A stretch of DNA of 64,000 nucleotides from Oceanisphaera pacifica (GTDB taxonomy: Bacteria; Pseudomonadota; Gammaproteobacteria; Enterobacterales; Aeromonadaceae), in assembly GCF_017498065.1 (NCBI RefSeq), contig NZ_JAGDFX010000007.1:1-64000 (forward strand), given 5' to 3'. The notes beneath the pieces were generated by a model. It was not told the origin of the DNA. It was given only the letters and a program-made list of their open reading frames with translations, and made no database searches. Numbering within the stretch: the stretch's first letter is position 1; the number at the start of each line of letters is the position of its first letter. This document shows positions 9,620 to 18,274 of the stretch, in pieces. Position numbers and translations under genes: made by a program.

Positions 9620-10357
9620 ATGTCTACCGCTACATCTTCCGCTATTAGCGTAATGCGCCACCACAGATCGATTCGTAAGTTTACCGAGCAAGCCCTGACC
9701 GATGACCAGCGCAGTGCTATTTTGGCCTCGGCTCAAGCCGCTCCTAGCTCTAGTTTTTTACAAGCATCCACAGTGATCCGCATTAGCTCTGCTGAATTAA
9801 GAGAGCAGGTGATGGCCTTGTGTGGCAATCAGGCGTATGTAGGCAGTGCGGCTGAGTTTTGGGTATTTTGTGCCGATTTTCACCGTCACTTACAATGGGT
9901 GCCCGAGGCAAAAACCGGTTTTGCCGAACAGTTATTAATTGGCGCCATTGATACCGCGCTTATGGGGCAAAATGCCTTAACTGCCGCTGAGTCTTTAGGC
10001 TTAGGTGGGGTATTTATAGGTGCTGTGCGTAATCAGCCTCATGCCTTGAGTGATTTATTACAGTTGCCTAAAGGGGTGATCCCGTTATTTGGACTTTGTA
10101 TGGGCCATCCAGCTCAAGACCCAGAGCCTAAGCCGCGTTTACCTGCAAACTTAGTCTTGTGTGAAAATCACTATCCTGCCAAGTTTGATGAAGCACACAT
10201 GCAAGCATACGATGAGCAAGTGCGTCATTATTATCGCACCCGTACTGGGGGTAAAAAAGAAATGAGTTGGACGGGCCAAATAGGCGACACCTTAGCGAAA
10301 GAAGCGCGTCCTTTTATGCTGGAATTTTTACAGCAGCAAGGCTTTTGCATCCGCTAA
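9620..10357 (+). CDS. nfsA: oxygen-insensitive NADPH nitroreductase
   Basis: An FMN-dependent flavoprotein that reduces nitro compounds and quinones with NADPH by two-electron transfer. The 245-residue length, N-terminal RHHRSIRKFT FMN-phosphate motif (about 14-23) and the C-terminal TGQIGDTLAKEARPFMLEFL region match NfsA/Frp. AAGAGGTAATC precedes the ATG. Its stop codon overlaps the stop of a decayed YeiH-like gene on the other strand. Confidence 0.9.
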   Translation: MSTATSSAISVMRHHRSIRKFTEQALTDDQRSAILASAQAAPSSSFLQASTVIRISSAELREQVMALCGNQAYVGSAAEFWVFCADFHRHLQWVPEAKTGFAEQLLIGAIDTALMGQNALTAAESLGLGGVFIGAVRNQPHALSDLLQLPKGVIPLFGLCMGHPAQDPEPKPRLPANLVLCENHYPAKFDEAHMQAYDEQVRHYYRTRTGGKKEMSWTGQIGDTLAKEARPFMLEFLQQQGFCIR

Positions 10358-10581
10358 CCGGTATTTGCAGCGGTTTGTGCCACATCGACTCCCATGGCTT
10401 CGCCTGCGGCCACCACGTGCCACCTCATGTATGGTGGCACCCGTATAAATGCCCATGGCAGCCTTGCTCATCTCTAATAAGGGATAAAAGCGAGCATACA
10501 AACATAGCATGGTGCCAAAAATAACCACAGTGCCAACCGCCACTTAGTGTGTTGTGGCTTGGCGCGCACCACAGGCCCAGC
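10354..10581 (-). pseudogene. YeiH-family (UPF0324) membrane protein, frameshifted C-terminal remnant
   Basis: Reading leftwards, pieces of a YeiH-like C-terminus appear in successive frames: AGPVVRAKPQHTKWRLA, then AVGTVVIFGTM...GIYTGATIHEVA, then VVAAGEAMGVDVAQTAANTG and a TAG at 10354-10356. Two frame changes and the absence of the N-terminal membrane segments show the gene is dead. The pieces are unmistakably collinear with the family. This explains the minus-strand open frames in the gap after nfsA. Confidence 0.75.
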
Positions 10582-10740
10582 CGCCTTTTCTTACAAAAGT
10601 CCAAGCCTGGCTGCCAGTGGCCATTAGTTAGCTTAGGAACAAGGTTTAACACGCAGCAGACAATTATGTTAATCTGACTCAATAGTTAAGAAATTAAAGC
10701 CATTTAACGGTTAACTCTTTGTGTACTCGGCGGTCTATTT

Positions 10741-10875
10741 ATGGGCATGTTAGAAACCTTATTGTGGCAAGTGTGGGATTACTCTGCGATGCCGTTACTT
10801 TTTTTATTCGGCTTTATCGGGGTGTCGATTGGCGCTTGCTTACTACTAATATGGATAGGAAAGCGACGCCGTTGA
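10741..10875 (+). CDS. possible 44-residue single-span membrane protein
   Basis: ATG at 10741 opens a 44-codon frame: MGMLETLLWQVWDY, then a strongly hydrophobic stretch of about 22 residues (MPLLFLFGFIGVSIGACLLL) and a positively charged tail GKRRR. The layout fits a small inner-membrane protein with its C-terminus inside. The ribosome site is weak (CGGCGG) and I do not recognise a family. Chance reading is possible. Confidence 0.35.
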   Translation: MGMLETLLWQVWDYSAMPLLFLFGFIGVSIGACLLLIWIGKRRR

Positions 10876-11293
10876 GGGGAGTTTTATTGACTGAGATCAA
10901 GCTTCTTATTATTACACCGGCGTATGCTAAGTGAACATTAGCCATGTCAGTTATTGCTAATGGATGTCACCTAACATCACTTTACTTCTTTGGTTTATAT
11001 GAGTTTGACTGGTCTTAATGGCCAGTTTTTTTTGCTCGTTATCGAGTACCTCACGAAATCAGTGTAATGGCACACGTCTTTTATTATGCGCTTGAGCAAT
11101 AAGGTAGGCGCCTGTGATACTTCTCGGCTTGTTTTGTGTTATACAATAACAAGAGACAATCTAGCTTGCGCACAAGAAAAAGTGACTTAGATGCTGGTAA
11201 ACATTGTTTGATGAGCAAAGCTTAATCTTGAGCGCAACGCCATGCAGGGGTATGATGCCCGCCGTTGAAAATGGCAGGTTCGCCTAAAGTGAG
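10876..11293. other. intergenic stretch without recognised gene
   Basis: Nothing gene-like is seen. It holds a terminator-like hairpin at 11007-11033 and the palindrome GTTATACAATAAC at 11138-11150, which could be an operator for the following gene. Confidence 0.4.
11007..11035 (+). terminator. short terminator
   Basis: Five-pair stem ACTGG/CCAGT with loop, followed by eight T. May end transcription from the small membrane-protein frame. Confidence 0.55.
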
Positions 11294-11299
11294 GTGGAG

Positions 11300-11812
11300 A
11301 TGAATATCTTTATCATGCGTCATGGGCAAGCGGCGCCTAAAGTATCTACCGATGCTTTGCGCCCGTTAACCGACCAAGGTAAAAGTGAAGTGTGCCTAAT
11401 GGCGCAGTGGCTAGCCGCCCAAGTTTCTAAGTTTGATTATGTGCTAGTTAGCCCGTATCTACGTGCTAGCCAAACGTGGCAGCAGGTATCGCAATATATT
11501 TCTGCCACAGTGGTAGAAAACTGCCCTGAGCTAACGCCAGACGCCGATGCCGATATAGCGGCCAGCGTGCTATTAGCCTACGGTGACTTAGCCCCCGAAT
11601 GCCATGTGTTGGTAATCAGTCACATGCCCATGGTGGGCTTGCTGGTTGAAAGCTTGTGCCCTGCGATTATGGCGCCGATTTTTGTCACCTCAGGTGTGGC
11701 TAAAGTGTCCTTTGGCCAAGGGGGGGCAGGGGTGTTTGATTGGTTAGAAGGGCCGCATAATATTCAAAACCATTATCCGCCTCGTGTTCCGGAATTAAAA
11801 ACGCTACGCTAA
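11300..11812 (+). CDS. sixA: SixA phosphohistidine phosphatase
   Basis: Histidine-phosphatase superfamily enzyme of 170 residues; in E. coli it removes phosphate from histidine of phosphotransfer proteins (ArcB, and the nitrogen PTS). The RHG signature (MNIFIMRHGQ) puts catalytic His at residue 8 as in E. coli SixA, and SPYLRASQT and ISHMPMVG (second histidine) follow. The ATG at 11300 is preferred over an in-frame GTG two codons earlier because GAGGTGG precedes it. Separated from smrB by a terminator. Confidence 0.9.
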   Translation: MNIFIMRHGQAAPKVSTDALRPLTDQGKSEVCLMAQWLAAQVSKFDYVLVSPYLRASQTWQQVSQYISATVVENCPELTPDADADIAASVLLAYGDLAPECHVLVISHMPMVGLLVESLCPAIMAPIFVTSGVAKVSFGQGGAGVFDWLEGPHNIQNHYPPRVPELKTLR

Positions 11813-11846
11813 CTGCTTATCTAGGCCAACATAGCAGATACCAATC

Positions 11847-11873
11847 ACACCGAGCTTATGCTCGGTGTTTTTG
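11847..11873 (+). terminator. terminator after sixA (possibly bidirectional)
   Basis: ACACCGAG pairs with CTCGGTGT around CTTATG, followed by T-rich sequence. It lies between convergent sixA and smrB. Confidence 0.75.
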
Positions 11874-11894
11874 TTGGGGCTGTCCGAACTCTGA

Positions 11895-12419
11895 TTAAGG
11901 TTCAATTTTTAACAGCACTAACAAAGCGGCGTCGCCGCCCCAACCGCGCGTAGCCTGATGAAAAGCCAGCACTTGTGGGTGCTGTACTAGCCACATGGGT
12001 AATTTTTTCTTTAAAATATTTTTACCGTGGCCATGCATAATAGACACACACTGTACATGCTGGCGCTTAGCGGCCAATAATAAAGCAGAGATTTCTTCTT
12101 TCGCTTGCTCTTGCGTTAGGCCGTGTAAGTCTAAAAAAAACTCAGGGGGGTAATCACCGCGGCGTAACTTTTTTAGCTCATAGGCAGAAGTATGGGGCTC
12201 ACGATAGCGAGTGGGCCCTTCTTGATCTAAATAAGGTTCATAAACATCAGAAAAAGGGTGCGCTTCGGCCCTATCTTTGCGTACCATTTGCAGCCGCGTT
12301 TTCACCTTGAGCGGCGAACGGGGCGGACTTATGGTATCCTGCTTTATTTTGCGGACACCCTGCACCGCTGCTTTAAAGAGCGCGTGATCATCATCTTCTG
12401 AGAAGGAGGTGGGGGTCAT
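11895..12419 (-). CDS. smrB: endonuclease SmrB, ribosome rescue factor
   Basis: A 174-residue Smr-domain protein. In E. coli SmrB cleaves mRNA between collided ribosomes. The C-terminal Smr domain shows DLHG (about 97-100) and MHGHGKNIL (about 128-136), both catalytic motifs; the N-terminal about 60 residues are charged and probably extended. Divergent from prmB with a 60-base spacer, the same arrangement as E. coli yfcN/prmB. Confidence 0.92.
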   Translation of the reverse strand: MTPTSFSEDDDHALFKAAVQGVRKIKQDTISPPRSPLKVKTRLQMVRKDRAEAHPFSDVYEPYLDQEGPTRYREPHTSAYELKKLRRGDYPPEFFLDLHGLTQEQAKEEISALLLAAKRQHVQCVSIMHGHGKNILKKKLPMWLVQHPQVLAFHQATRGWGGDAALLVLLKIEP

Positions 12420-12479
12420 GAGTGTATTTTCCGTAATATTTGATTATCAAAATAGCCATCTTAACGAGGCGGAGGGGTT

Positions 12480-13400
12480 TTGGACACGCTTTTTAATGAA
12501 GAAGCACTCATAGAGCTGCACACAATAGGCGACTGGCTGCGTTATTCCGTGAGTCACTTTCAACAAGCTGGCCTGTTTTATGGCCACGGCACCGATAACG
12601 CATGGGACGAAGCCGTGCAATTAATCTTGCCCTTGCTGCACCTACCACAAGGGTGTCCGCCGCAAATACAAAATGCCCGTTTGCTTACTCACGAGCGCGC
12701 ATTATTATTTGATGCGCTTAAACTGCGAGTAGAGCAGCGTATTCCTACACCCTATATTACCCATACCGCTTGGTTTGCCGGTTATGAGTTTTATGTAGAT
12801 GAACGTGTGCTTATTCCGCGCTCACCCATCGCCGAGTTAATTGACGCGCGCTTTGCCCCTTGGCTAGCACTAGAGCCTAAGCGTATCATGGACTTGTGCA
12901 CAGGTTCAGCCTGTATTGCCATTGCACTTGCACATTGTTTTCCTGATGCAGAAGTAGATGCGCTCGATATCTCTCGTGATGCACTGGATGTGGCAGAAAT
13001 AAACATTCATAACCACGGGTTAGAGCAGCAAGTTACCCCGATTGAATCTGACATATTCTCGGCACTGCCAAGCGGTGATAAATATGATCTTATCGTGGTT
13101 AATCCGCCCTATGTAGATGAAGAAGACATGAGCGACTTGCCTGAAGAGTTTCAGCACGAGCCTGAACTGGCATTAGCATCCGGCTTTGATGGGCTAGACT
13201 TTACGCGCCGCTTACTGGCAGAGGCTTGTGACTTTTTATCTGACGACGGGCTGTTAGTGTTGGAAGTGGGTAATAGCCAAATTCATATGCAAGAGGCGTA
13301 TCCAGACTTACCCCTAACTTGGATTGATTTTGAGCATGGCGGCCATGGTGTTTGTGTGATCAGCCGTGGCGACTTAGCGCCATTTCAGCAACAGTTTTAA
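12480..13400 (+). CDS. prmB: 50S ribosomal protein L3 glutamine methyltransferase
   Basis: S-adenosylmethionine-dependent N5-glutamine methyltransferase of 306 residues acting on ribosomal protein L3. The NPPY motif (VVNPPYVDEED) and the SAM-binding DLCTGSACIAIALA are clear. The start is a TTG at 12480 behind GGAGG; the second codon onwards (DTLFNEEALIEL) aligns with E. coli PrmB (DKIFVDEAVNEL), so the rare start is well supported. Followed by aroC 21 bases later, a conserved pair. Confidence 0.92.
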   Translation: MDTLFNEEALIELHTIGDWLRYSVSHFQQAGLFYGHGTDNAWDEAVQLILPLLHLPQGCPPQIQNARLLTHERALLFDALKLRVEQRIPTPYITHTAWFAGYEFYVDERVLIPRSPIAELIDARFAPWLALEPKRIMDLCTGSACIAIALAHCFPDAEVDALDISRDALDVAEINIHNHGLEQQVTPIESDIFSALPSGDKYDLIVVNPPYVDEEDMSDLPEEFQHEPELALASGFDGLDFTRRLLAEACDFLSDDGLLVLEVGNSQIHMQEAYPDLPLTWIDFEHGGHGVCVISRGDLAPFQQQF

Positions 13401-13421
13401 TTATTAAAAAGGAACCTACTT

Positions 13422-14507
13422 ATGGCAGGGAACAGTATTGGCACCCTTTTTCGTGTTTCAACCTTTGGCGAAAGCCACGGCATTGCTCTAGGTGCCGTGG
13501 TAGATGGCGTGCCGCCAGGTATTGAGCTGTGCGAAGCAGATTTGCAACACGATCTTGACCGTCGCAAACCTGGTACCTCGCGTTTTACTACCCAGCGTCG
13601 AGAAGGCGATGTGGTTAAAATATTAAGTGGTGTATTTGAAGGTAAAACCACAGGTACCTCTATTGGGTTGTTGATTGAAAATACCGATCAACGCTCAAAA
13701 GATTACTCCAATATCAAAGACTTGTTTCGTCCAGGGCATGCTGATTATACCTACCATCAAAAATACGGTATTCGTGATTACCGTGGTGGTGGCCGCTCTT
13801 CTGCCCGCGAAACTGCCATGCGCGTGGCGGCGGGGGCCATTGCTAAAAAAGCCTTGGCCAAATACGGCGTGTCTATTTTTGCGCATCTTACGCAACTGGG
13901 CCCCATTAAAGCTGAGGCCTTCGATAAGAGCTTGATTGAAACTAATCCGTTCTTTTTTGCCGATGCCAATAAGCTAGACGATCTTGATCAATATATGCGC
14001 GACTTGAAAAAAGAAGGCAACTCCATTGGTGCCAAAATTCAAGTGGTCGCCCAAGGTGTACCGGTTGGGTTAGGTGAGCCAGTGTTTGATCGCCTCGATG
14101 CCGATATTGCCCACGCGCTAATGGGCATTAACGCAGTAAAAGGCGTAGAAATTGGCGACGGCTTCGATGTAGTCGAGCAAAAAGGCTCCGAGCACCGTGA
14201 CGAAATGCAACCAAATGGCTTTGCCAGCAACCATGCCGGCGGTATTTTAGGCGGCATATCTAGCGGCCAAGACATAGTGGCCAGCATTGCACTTAAGCCC
14301 ACCTCTAGCATTACCGTGCCAGGCCAAACCATAGACACCGAAGGCGAGCCGGCAGAGTTGGTGACCCGTGGTCGTCACGACCCGTGTGTGGGTATTCGTG
14401 CGGTGCCCATTGCCGAGGCCATGTTGGCCATTGTGTTGCTTGATCATTTAATGCTAAATCGCGGCCAAAACGCCGAGGTGTTTACCCAAACCCCTAAACT
14501 GCGCTAA
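13422..14507 (+). CDS. aroC: chorismate synthase
   Basis: Converts 5-enolpyruvylshikimate-3-phosphate to chorismate using reduced FMN; last common step of aromatic biosynthesis. The 361-residue protein shows GESHG near the N-terminus (about 15-19), the central [11 protein letters not shown] and the C-terminal [25 protein letters not shown] precedes the ATG. In the prmB-aroC-epmC order shared with enteric bacteria. Confidence 0.97.
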   Translation: MAGNSIGTLFRVSTFGESHGIALGAVVDGVPPGIELCEADLQHDLDRRKPGTSRFTTQRREGDVVKILSGVFEGKTTGTSIGLLIENTDQRSKDYSNIKDLFRPGHADYTYHQKYGIRDYRGGGRSSARETAMRVAAGAIAKKALAKYGVSIFAHLTQLGPIKAEAFDKSLIETNPFFFADANKLDDLDQYMRDLKKEGNSIGAKIQVVAQGVPVGLGEPVFDRLDADIAHALMGINAVKGVEIGDGFDVVEQKGSEHRDEMQPNGFASNHAGGILGGISSGQDIVASIALKPTSSITVPGQTIDTEGEPAELVTRGRHDPCVGIRAVPIAEAMLAIVLLDHLMLNRGQNAEVFTQTPKLR

Positions 14508-14554
14508 GTAAGGCTCAGTGGGAGCGGGAAGTTAAGCAAAACTAACTATCTAGT

Positions 14555-14610
14555 TTGTAGAGGCCGCAACCGCCAGTTGTGGCTTCTTCGGTGAGCTCTT
14601 TTACTTCCAG
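14555..14610 (+). other. stem-loop between aroC and epmC
   Basis: GAGGCCGCAA pairs with TTGTGGCTTC (two GU pairs) around a seven-base loop. It begins with GTAGAGGCCGC, the same word seen in repeats at 45172 and 54713. No long T run follows, so a terminator role is uncertain. Confidence 0.4.
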
Positions 14611-14648
14611 CTTCCAGCTGCTCTTCCCCTAATATTAAAGGCCGTGTA

Positions 14649-15176
14649 ATGTCATTTTGCTATTCTGATCTGATAACGGTGTTTAACCACTGTTTTGCCC
14701 AAAGCCATAACACACGTTTGGTGCGTGGCGAAGATGAGCCCATTTACTTGCCGGCTGATCCTCACTGTGACTACCATCGCATTGTGTTTGCTCATGGTTA
14801 CTTTGCCAGCGGCTTGCATGAAATTGCCCACTGGCTGATTGCCGGAGAGGCACGCCGCTTGCAAGAAGACTATGGCTACTGGTATTGCCCAGATGGCCGA
14901 GACAGTGCCCAGCAGCACGAATTTGAAACGGTAGAAGTTAAACCTCAAGCTATTGAATGGGCATTGTCACTATGCTGCGGTTTTCATTTTAATGTCAGTT
15001 GCGACAATTTGAATGGCACAGTCGAACCCGACCGTCATCAGTTTAAAGCCTTGGTAAAAGCGCAAGCACTACGCTATGTCGCTCAAGGGTTTAATACCCG
15101 TACCCAAACACTCATGCAAGCACTACAACAGCATTATGGCCAAGGGCCGTTAACGGCTGCAAGCTTTGAGGAATAA
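14649..15176 (+). CDS. epmC: elongation factor P hydroxylase
   Basis: EpmC (YfcM) hydroxylates the beta-lysyl-lysine residue of elongation factor P. The 175-residue length fits, and the metal-binding HEIAHW motif is visible with His57, Glu58 and His61. It lies in the prmB-aroC-epmC-yfcL cluster seen in enterobacteria. Its ribosome site is weak. The partner genes epmA and epmB are not in the window. Confidence 0.93.
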   Translation: MSFCYSDLITVFNHCFAQSHNTRLVRGEDEPIYLPADPHCDYHRIVFAHGYFASGLHEIAHWLIAGEARRLQEDYGYWYCPDGRDSAQQHEFETVEVKPQAIEWALSLCCGFHFNVSCDNLNGTVEPDRHQFKALVKAQALRYVAQGFNTRTQTLMQALQQHYGQGPLTAASFEE

Positions 15177-15278
15177 TTAGAAAGGTTTGTATCTGCAGTT
15201 TTTAAAAAATAATTACTGTAAACTGTGGCGCAAATACAACATATGACGGGTAATCAACCCAGAATTTGAGGCGTAATC

Positions 15279-15566
15279 ATGGATATTTTTGAATTTGAAC
15301 GACGCTTACTCACCGATATTGACAGTAATATTGCGAGTGCAACCGACGACCAACTCTTTGCCGGTGGCTATTTGCGCGGGCATATCACCTTGTCGGTAGC
15401 GCAATGTGAAATAGAGGGGCGCACCCATGTACGCGATGTAAAAGCACGGGTTAACAACAGCCTAAATCAAGCTATTTTAAACGGCGAGCTCAATAGCGAA
15501 GATCAAACCTTGGTGGAATCATTTTGGACCGAGCTGGTTGCCAAAGTAGAACAAACCCGTGCCTAA
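15279..15566 (+). CDS. yfcL: YfcL family protein
   Basis: A 95-residue, acidic, mostly helical cytosolic protein matching YfcL in length, start (MDIFEFERRLLTDIDSNI) and position after epmC. Function is unknown. GAGGCGTAATC precedes the ATG. The 5' gap from epmC is about 100 bases, so it may have its own promoter. Confidence 0.8.
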   Translation: MDIFEFERRLLTDIDSNIASATDDQLFAGGYLRGHITLSVAQCEIEGRTHVRDVKARVNNSLNQAILNGELNSEDQTLVESFWTELVAKVEQTRA

Positions 15567-15732
15567 GAGAAAGGGGACTGGAAGCGAGTAATAGTCACGG
15601 GGCGTCACGGCTTGAGTGTGAATTTCCGGTCTCTAATCATTATTGCGAGAAGTACAGCGACCTGGTAACTCCTCTTATAGAAGCTGTGTGACATGTTTGT
15701 CTTTTGATAGTAGAAGTCGTTGGTTATACATA

Positions 15733-15760
15733 TAAAAAGGAGCCTTGCGGCTCCTTTTAT
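15733..15760. terminator. bidirectional terminator between yfcL and cysNC
   Basis: AAAAGGAGCC (15735-15744) pairs perfectly with GGCTCCTTTT (15749-15758) around TTGC, with A and T runs on both sides. It ends the minus-strand cys operon. Confidence 0.85.
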
Positions 15761-15781
15761 GCGATCTTGTTTCTTACCAAC

Positions 15782-17704
15782 TTAACTTAAGATAATGCCA
15801 CGCTTGCGCAATTCAGTTATTACTAACTCTGCGGCCTCATCGGCACTGAGGTTAGCGGCGTCCAAATGAATTTCGGGCGCTTCTGGAGTTTCGTAGGCTG
15901 AGTCGATACCGGTAAAGTTTTTCAACTCTCCGCTGCGGGCTTTCTTATATAAGCCTTTTACATCACGCTCTTCGGCAATGGCGAGAGGCGTATCAACAAA
16001 TACCTCTATAAACTCCCCGTCAGCTAATTGCTCACGAGCCATACGGCGCTCGGCTTTAAACGGCGAAATAAAGGCGGTGAGCACAATTAAACCGGCATCC
16101 ACCATTAACTTAGACACTTCACCCACACGACGAATGTTTTCTACGCGGTCGGCATCGGTAAAACCCAAGTCTTTATTTAAGCCATGGCGGACGTTATCGC
16201 CATCTAACAAATAGGTGTGATTGCCTAAAGCGTGCAGTTTCTTCTCAACCAAGTTGGCAATGGTTGATTTGCCCGCACCGGATAAACCGGTAAACCATAA
16301 CACGCTTGGGGTTTGGCCTTTGGTTAGTGCGCGGGCTTGCTTGTTAACATCTACGTGTTGATAGTGAATATTCTGACTGCGACGCAGCGCAAAGTGCAGC
16401 ATGCCTGCGGCCACTGTGGTGTTGCTTAAGCGGTCAATTAAAATAAAGCCACCGGTGTCTTTGTTGGTTTTATAATCATCAAAGGCAATGGCGCGGTCTA
16501 GGCTTAAATTACACACCCCAATACCGTTCAGCTCCAGCTGCTTAGCTGCGGTGTGCTCTAGGGTGTTAACGTTAACCTGATATTTAATATCGGTAATGCT
16601 GGCGGTGACGGTTTGCGTACCTACTTTTAGTAAGTAAGGGCGACCGGGCAGCAGGGCGGCTTCATTCATCCACACCAGCGTGCTTTCAAACTGATCGGCA
16701 GTTTCTGCCGGAGCCTGTGCAATAGAGATCACATCGCCCCGCGAAATATCAATTTCGTCTTTTAGTGTTAAGGTCACCGACTGGCCGGCAATGGCCTGCG
16801 CTAAATCGCCATCGTAGGTCACAATGCGTGCCACTTCACTTTCTTTACCTGATGGTTGTACGCGAATGCGATCCCCTGATTTTACTACGCCGCTGGTAAT
16901 GGTGCCCGAAAAGCCCCGAAAATCCAGGTTAGGGCGGTTAACCCACTGCACCGGTAATCTAAAGGGCGCGCTTTGCATATGGGCATCATTAATTTCGACG
17001 GTTTCTAAAAACTCCATCAAGGTCGTGCCTGCATACTGAGGCGCAGAAAACCAAGGAGTATTGGCACTTTTAGTGACAATATTGTCGCCTTTAAACGCCG
17101 ATAGCGGCAGATAAGTCACATTGGTTAAACCAAGCTGCTCAGCAAACTGCCCGTACTCTGCCACTATGTCGTCAAAGCGTGCTTGTGAGTAGTCCACCAA
17201 ATCCATTTTATTAATGGCCACCACAATATTACGAATGCCCAGTAACGACATTAAATAACTGTGACGACGAGTTTGGGTCAAAATGCCTTTACGGGCATCG
17301 ACCATTAAAATAGCTGCATCGGCAGTAGACGCACCGGTCACCATGTTACGGGTGTATTGCTCGTGACCTGGGGTGTCGGCGACAATAAACTTACGTTTTT
17401 CGGTGGCAAAAAAGCGATAGGCCACATCAATGGTAATGCCTTGCTCGCGCTCAGCCGCTAAGCCGTCCACCAATAAGGCGAAGTCCATGTCTTCACCTTG
17501 GGTGCCCCATTTTTGCGAGTCGGCTTCCATGGCCGCTAGCTGATCTTCAAACAGCATTTTAGATTCAAACAACAAACGACCAATCAGGGTACTTTTGCCG
17601 TCATCCACACTGCCGCAAGTAATAAAGCGCAACAAACTCTTTTGTTCATGAGCCTTTAAATATTCTTCAATATTCGTTTCAAGTAACGTCGTTTCGTTCA
17701 TCAT
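15782..17704 (-). CDS. cysN: sulfate adenylyltransferase GTPase subunit fused to adenylylsulfate kinase (CysN-CysC)
   Basis: A 640-residue bifunctional enzyme of assimilatory sulfate activation. The N-terminal GTPase (CysN) has GSVDDGKST (about 31-39), DTPGHEQY and NKMD, and with CysD drives APS formation. The C-terminal APS kinase (CysC) starts near residue 460 with P-loop GLSGAGKST (473-481), DGDNVRHGL and ISPFKAERR, and makes PAPS. In E. coli these are separate proteins; the fused form resembles NodQ. ATGs at 17704 and 17701 are both possible. The usual cysD-cysN junction is split by a four-helix-bundle gene. Confidence 0.95.
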   Translation of the reverse strand: MMNETTLLETNIEEYLKAHEQKSLLRFITCGSVDDGKSTLIGRLLFESKMLFEDQLAAMEADSQKWGTQGEDMDFALLVDGLAAEREQGITIDVAYRFFATEKRKFIVADTPGHEQYTRNMVTGASTADAAILMVDARKGILTQTRRHSYLMSLLGIRNIVVAINKMDLVDYSQARFDDIVAEYGQFAEQLGLTNVTYLPLSAFKGDNIVTKSANTPWFSAPQYAGTTLMEFLETVEINDAHMQSAPFRLPVQWVNRPNLDFRGFSGTITSGVVKSGDRIRVQPSGKESEVARIVTYDGDLAQAIAGQSVTLTLKDEIDISRGDVISIAQAPAETADQFESTLVWMNEAALLPGRPYLLKVGTQTVTASITDIKYQVNVNTLEHTAAKQLELNGIGVCNLSLDRAIAFDDYKTNKDTGGFILIDRLSNTTVAAGMLHFALRRSQNIHYQHVDVNKQARALTKGQTPSVLWFTGLSGAGKSTIANLVEKKLHALGNHTYLLDGDNVRHGLNKDLGFTDADRVENIRRVGEVSKLMVDAGLIVLTAFISPFKAERRMAREQLADGEFIEVFVDTPLAIAEERDVKGLYKKARSGELKNFTGIDSAYETPEAPEIHLDAANLSADEAAELVITELRKRGIILS

Positions 17705-17716
17705 TGTTCTCTTTAA

Positions 17717-17754
17717 AGCTATAAGCCGTCAGCTATCAGCTGTCAGATAAACAG
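17717..17754. repeat. left arm of inverted repeat bounding the four-helix-bundle gene
   Basis: The 38 bases align with the reverse complement of 18198-18236 with few mismatches, sharing the core GTCAGCTATCAGCT. It lies between the cysN start and the stop of the inserted gene. Confidence 0.7.
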
Positions 17755-18107
17755 TTAGCTGGCGGCGTTTGATTTATTGATGTGATCAACCCGCTGATCA
17801 TCTTGGATATTTCTCTTGTCTCTGCTAGCCACTGCTGGCCTAGCTCGGCATCGATATAATCAATTTCCATACCGATATAAATTTGTGTCCGCAGCTCGGC
17901 GCATGAACTCCTAGAGATAACAAGAAAATGCACTTTGTCTTTGTCAGTTCGTCGTGTCATGCCCTCAGCAATATTGCTAGGAATAGACAATCCAGAGCGA
18001 GTAACTTGGTCACGAAAGCTAAAGTCTCTCAGCTCTTGAAAGTGCTTATATAAGGCTGCAGAGAGCTTAATGGAACGCTGCCACACTTGAAGTTTTTCAA
18101 AGTTCAT
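17736..18107 (-). CDS. four-helix bundle protein (23S rRNA intervening-sequence type, TIGR02436)
   Basis: A 123-residue helical protein of the family first found inside intervening sequences of 23S rRNA genes. Seen: MNFEKLQVWQRSIKL at the start, then FRDQVTRSGLSIPSNIAEGM, the family hallmark. The related Avd proteins bind nucleic acid in diversity-generating retroelements, but no reverse transcriptase is near. It interrupts cysD-cysN and is bounded by imperfect inverted repeats, so it probably moved in as a unit. Its own 3' end runs into the left repeat. Role in the host is unknown. Confidence 0.85.
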   Translation of the reverse strand: MNFEKLQVWQRSIKLSAALYKHFQELRDFSFRDQVTRSGLSIPSNIAEGMTRRTDKDKVHFLVISRSSCAELRTQIYIGMEIDYIDAELGQQWLAETREISKMISGLITSINQTPPANCLSDS

Positions 18108-18197
18108 ATTGCCACCACTTTGTACGCTTAAACTTCAAGCATAGCTGCTCACTTCGTGATAACTGTTTTTCTGGTTTTAACTGACAGCTGTTTTTTC

Positions 18198-18236
18198 CTG
18201 TTTTAACTGAAAGCTGATAGCTGACAGCTTAAAGCT
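18198..18236. repeat. right arm of inverted repeat bounding the four-helix-bundle gene
   Basis: Contains AACTGAAAGCTGATAGC and CTGACAGCTTAAAGCT; the reverse complement matches 17717-17754. It is directly followed by a 37-base palindrome at the end of cysD. Confidence 0.7.
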
Positions 18237-18237
18237 G

Positions 18238-18274
18238 AAGGTTACTTCTGACGCGAAGCGTCAGAAGTAACCTT
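18238..18274. repeat. perfect 17-base palindrome spanning the cysD stop codon
   Basis: Arms 18238-18254 and 18258-18274 are perfectly inverted around GAA. The right arm includes the last codons and stop of cysD (stop 18261-18263). On the transcript it would form a very stable hairpin immediately after cysD, without a T run. Confidence 0.85.

Noticed and set aside
10425-10682. Minus-strand 85-codon frame downstream of nfsA
   Set aside because: Out of frame with the YeiH fragments that explain this interval; product has no protein-like pattern.
11839-11850. ATACCAATC resembling the inverse of the IS630-type end
   Set aside because: Only about nine bases match, too short to call a repeat; the site is part of the sixA terminator region.
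17736-18107. Four-helix-bundle gene as the accessory gene (Avd) of a diversity-generating retroelement
   Set aside because: No reverse transcriptase, template repeat or variable repeat in the window; the protein fits the rRNA-insert type better.
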